Source: Caldilineaceae bacterium SB0661_bin_34 (lineage in GTDB: Bacteria > Chloroflexota > Anaerolineae > Caldilineales > Caldilineaceae). Taken from it: a DNA stretch of 43,212 nucleotides. Below the pieces are notes generated by a model. It was not told the origin of the DNA. It saw nothing but the letters and a program-made list of their open reading frames with translations, and did not search any database. The translations under genes and the position numbers were made by a program. Location: the NCBI GenBank assembly GCA_009841145.1, contig VXMJ01000095.1, positions 60,460-103,671 of the forward strand, read 5' to 3'. The first letter of the stretch is position 1. Every line of letters begins with the position of its first letter. Of this stretch, positions 41,991 to 43,212 are shown in pieces.

Positions 41991-43212
41991 ATGAAGTCCG
42001 GCGTCGGTGTCTACCTTGCCTCCCTGACCCTCAGCATCGTGGCGCTGTTGGCCGGCTTGCACCTAGACGGCTTTTTCGTTGACACCGGTCCCGAAGACAG
42101 CCTGCTTGCTGCCCGTGAAAGGCCCGATGGCGAGATCCAAGCGGAACAGGGCTTCAACGGGAGTGGGTCACAGCCACTGTCCAATCAGGCCGAGCCTGAC
42201 GAACCATCACCCCCCCCCACCAACGTCCAAGTTGCCCACCGGGCACCGGGTCTGGTGAAGCTGGAGTGGGACAGGGCAGCCTTGCCCCAATCCTATCAGG
42301 TAATTTATTGGCATGTTGGGAATTCAAATTCGGAATGGATTGTCTTGCCCAACGCCGGAATTCAGGTGGAAATGGATGTGGAGAACCGGTACGGGGCTTG
42401 GATCAGCGAACTGCCCGAGCACCCGGATAAGGTTCACCACTTTGCGGTGAGAACGGTCACGAACGGGTACCGGTCGGCCTGGACAGAGACCATTTCCACA
42501 TCGGACCACTTCAGCCCATCGCCAGAGCCTGAACGGCAGATGCAAACCTCCGTGTTGTCGGTAGTCAACCAGGAGAGTGTGTTCGAGCCGAATGTCATAG
42601 GGCGCGTGGCAACCCGCCTGGAATTGCCCCAAAAACTGACAGGTCGCTACCACACCCGGGAATCCATTGTCCTGGACTGGGAGGATGTGCCGGGGGCTCA
42701 TTCCTACCGGGTTCGGGTGTGGGACGAAGCCCGTATTGGATGGTCCGTCTTGCCAACCGAGCGGTTTCCGATCTCCTGGGACGGCTCAAGGGCAACCATC
42801 CACTTTGAATTGGATAGTTTCGATGCCGTAATGAAGTCGCAATTGATGTTCTCGGTCCAAGCCGTGGGCGAGGGTCGTCGTTCGTCGTGGACCAAACCCG
42901 TGGGCGTGCCGCTGGTACTGGACACGCCGGCGGGGCTGTTTGGCCGGCTACACGAGGGCAGCGGAATAGGGCTGGACTGGCAGGATGTGCCCCTGGCCGA
43001 CTTCTACGAAATTCGCTACCGGTCCCGTGCATTCCCCGACTCGCCGTGGATCATGCTGTCCGGGGCAACGGGCATCCGCGTGACCATGGACGGCTCCAGC
43101 GCCTACATTGACTCGCTGCCCGGCGGCGACGCCTTCGTCTTCCAAGTTAGGGCCATCACCGGCAACTATGAGGTGTGCTCCGATTGGTCCGAGGATGTGG
43201 ACATTGCCCGAC
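41991..43212 (+). CDS. Membrane-anchored or secreted fibronectin-III-like repeat protein, 3' partial
   Basis: 407 codons without a stop, running off the window. The ATG at 41991 has AAGGAG 9 nt upstream. Residues 6-24 form a signal or anchor segment, 30-78 a low-complexity linker with Pro, Glu and Gln, then at least three beta-sandwich repeats: about 78-165 (KLEWDRAALPQSYQVIYW), 205-305 (VLDWEDVPGAHSYRVRVW) and 312-405 (GLDWQDVPLADFYEIRYR). The repeated L-x-W-x-x-V-P-x-A-x-x-Y and the later R-S-x-W pattern are typical of fibronectin type III domains. A run of nine C (42210-42218) encodes Pro74-76 in the linker. Likely extracellular; binding partner unknown. Confidence 0.85.
   Translation, partial: MKSGVGVYLASLTLSIVALLAGLHLDGFFVDTGPEDSLLAARERPDGEIQAEQGFNGSGSQPLSNQAEPDEPSPPPTNVQVAHRAPGLVKLEWDRAALPQSYQVIYWHVGNSNSEWIVLPNAGIQVEMDVENRYGAWISELPEHPDKVHHFAVRTVTNGYRSAWTETISTSDHFSPSPEPERQMQTSVLSVVNQESVFEPNVIGRVATRLELPQKLTGRYHTRESIVLDWEDVPGAHSYRVRVWDEARIGWSVLPTERFPISWDGSRATIHFELDSFDAVMKSQLMFSVQAVGEGRRSSWTKPVGVPLVLDTPAGLFGRLHEGSGIGLDWQDVPLADFYEIRYRSRAFPDSPWIMLSGATGIRVTMDGSSAYIDSLPGGDAFVFQVRAITGNYEVCSDWSEDVDIAR

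Overview
The window is a high-GC bacterial chromosome segment. The Tat-type sugar-binding lipoprotein, LplB/LplC-type sugar permeases, a phytanoyl-CoA-dioxygenase-like protein, repeated Gfo/Idh/MocA oxidoreductases, a citramalate route to isoleucine and promoters of the type TTGACT-18-TACAAT all fit a Chloroflexota bacterium (Caldilineae/Anaerolineae-like). This is inference from gene content; no 16S rRNA or other taxonomic marker is present. I saw no tRNA, rRNA or CRISPR.

Layout. (1) 205-996, + strand: a class II HpaI-type aldolase. (2) 1026-27518, nearly all minus strand: a branched-chain amino acid supercluster. In transcription order it is ilvB-ilvN-ilvC-leuA, then a sugar ABC transporter (binding protein and two permeases), then gltB-leuC-leuD-phyH-like-leuB-ppc-cimA, then an IS607-type element (tnpA/tnpB), then ilvD. 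Together these encode most of Val/Leu/Ile synthesis. Citramalate synthase supplies 2-oxobutyrate from pyruvate, using leuCD/leuB. PEP carboxylase supplies anaplerotic oxaloacetate, and the GOGAT large subunit supplies glutamate for transamination. ilvE and ilvA are not in the window. (3) 27519-27785: a compact regulatory leader for ilvB, with a near-consensus promoter, an apparently leaderless 30-codon Leu/Val-rich leader peptide and an intrinsic terminator. This is a textbook attenuator layout. (4) 27902-30178, +: polyphosphate kinase. (5) 30200-36281, minus: a carbohydrate catabolic operon with a KDG-kinase-like PfkB protein, a ThuA-like protein, two tandemly duplicated Gfo/Idh/MocA genes with a ThuA relic between them, an aldo/keto reductase and a third Gfo/Idh/MocA gene. 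(6) 36495-39177, +: the conserved housekeeping cluster pgeF-yggS-proC-yggT. (7) 39178-43212, +: an accessory region with a 666-bp direct repeat, a truncated and a complete copy of an unrecognised secreted protein gene, and the start of a membrane-anchored fibronectin-III-like repeat protein. Mononucleotide runs (G8, C9) sit at positions that could switch expression.

The best candidates for new biology are the leaderless ilvB attenuator, the Fe(II)/2-oxoglutarate-type oxygenase translationally coupled to leuB inside the leucine genes, the TnpB/omega-RNA unit directly upstream of ilvD, and the repeat plus homopolymer architecture at the right end.
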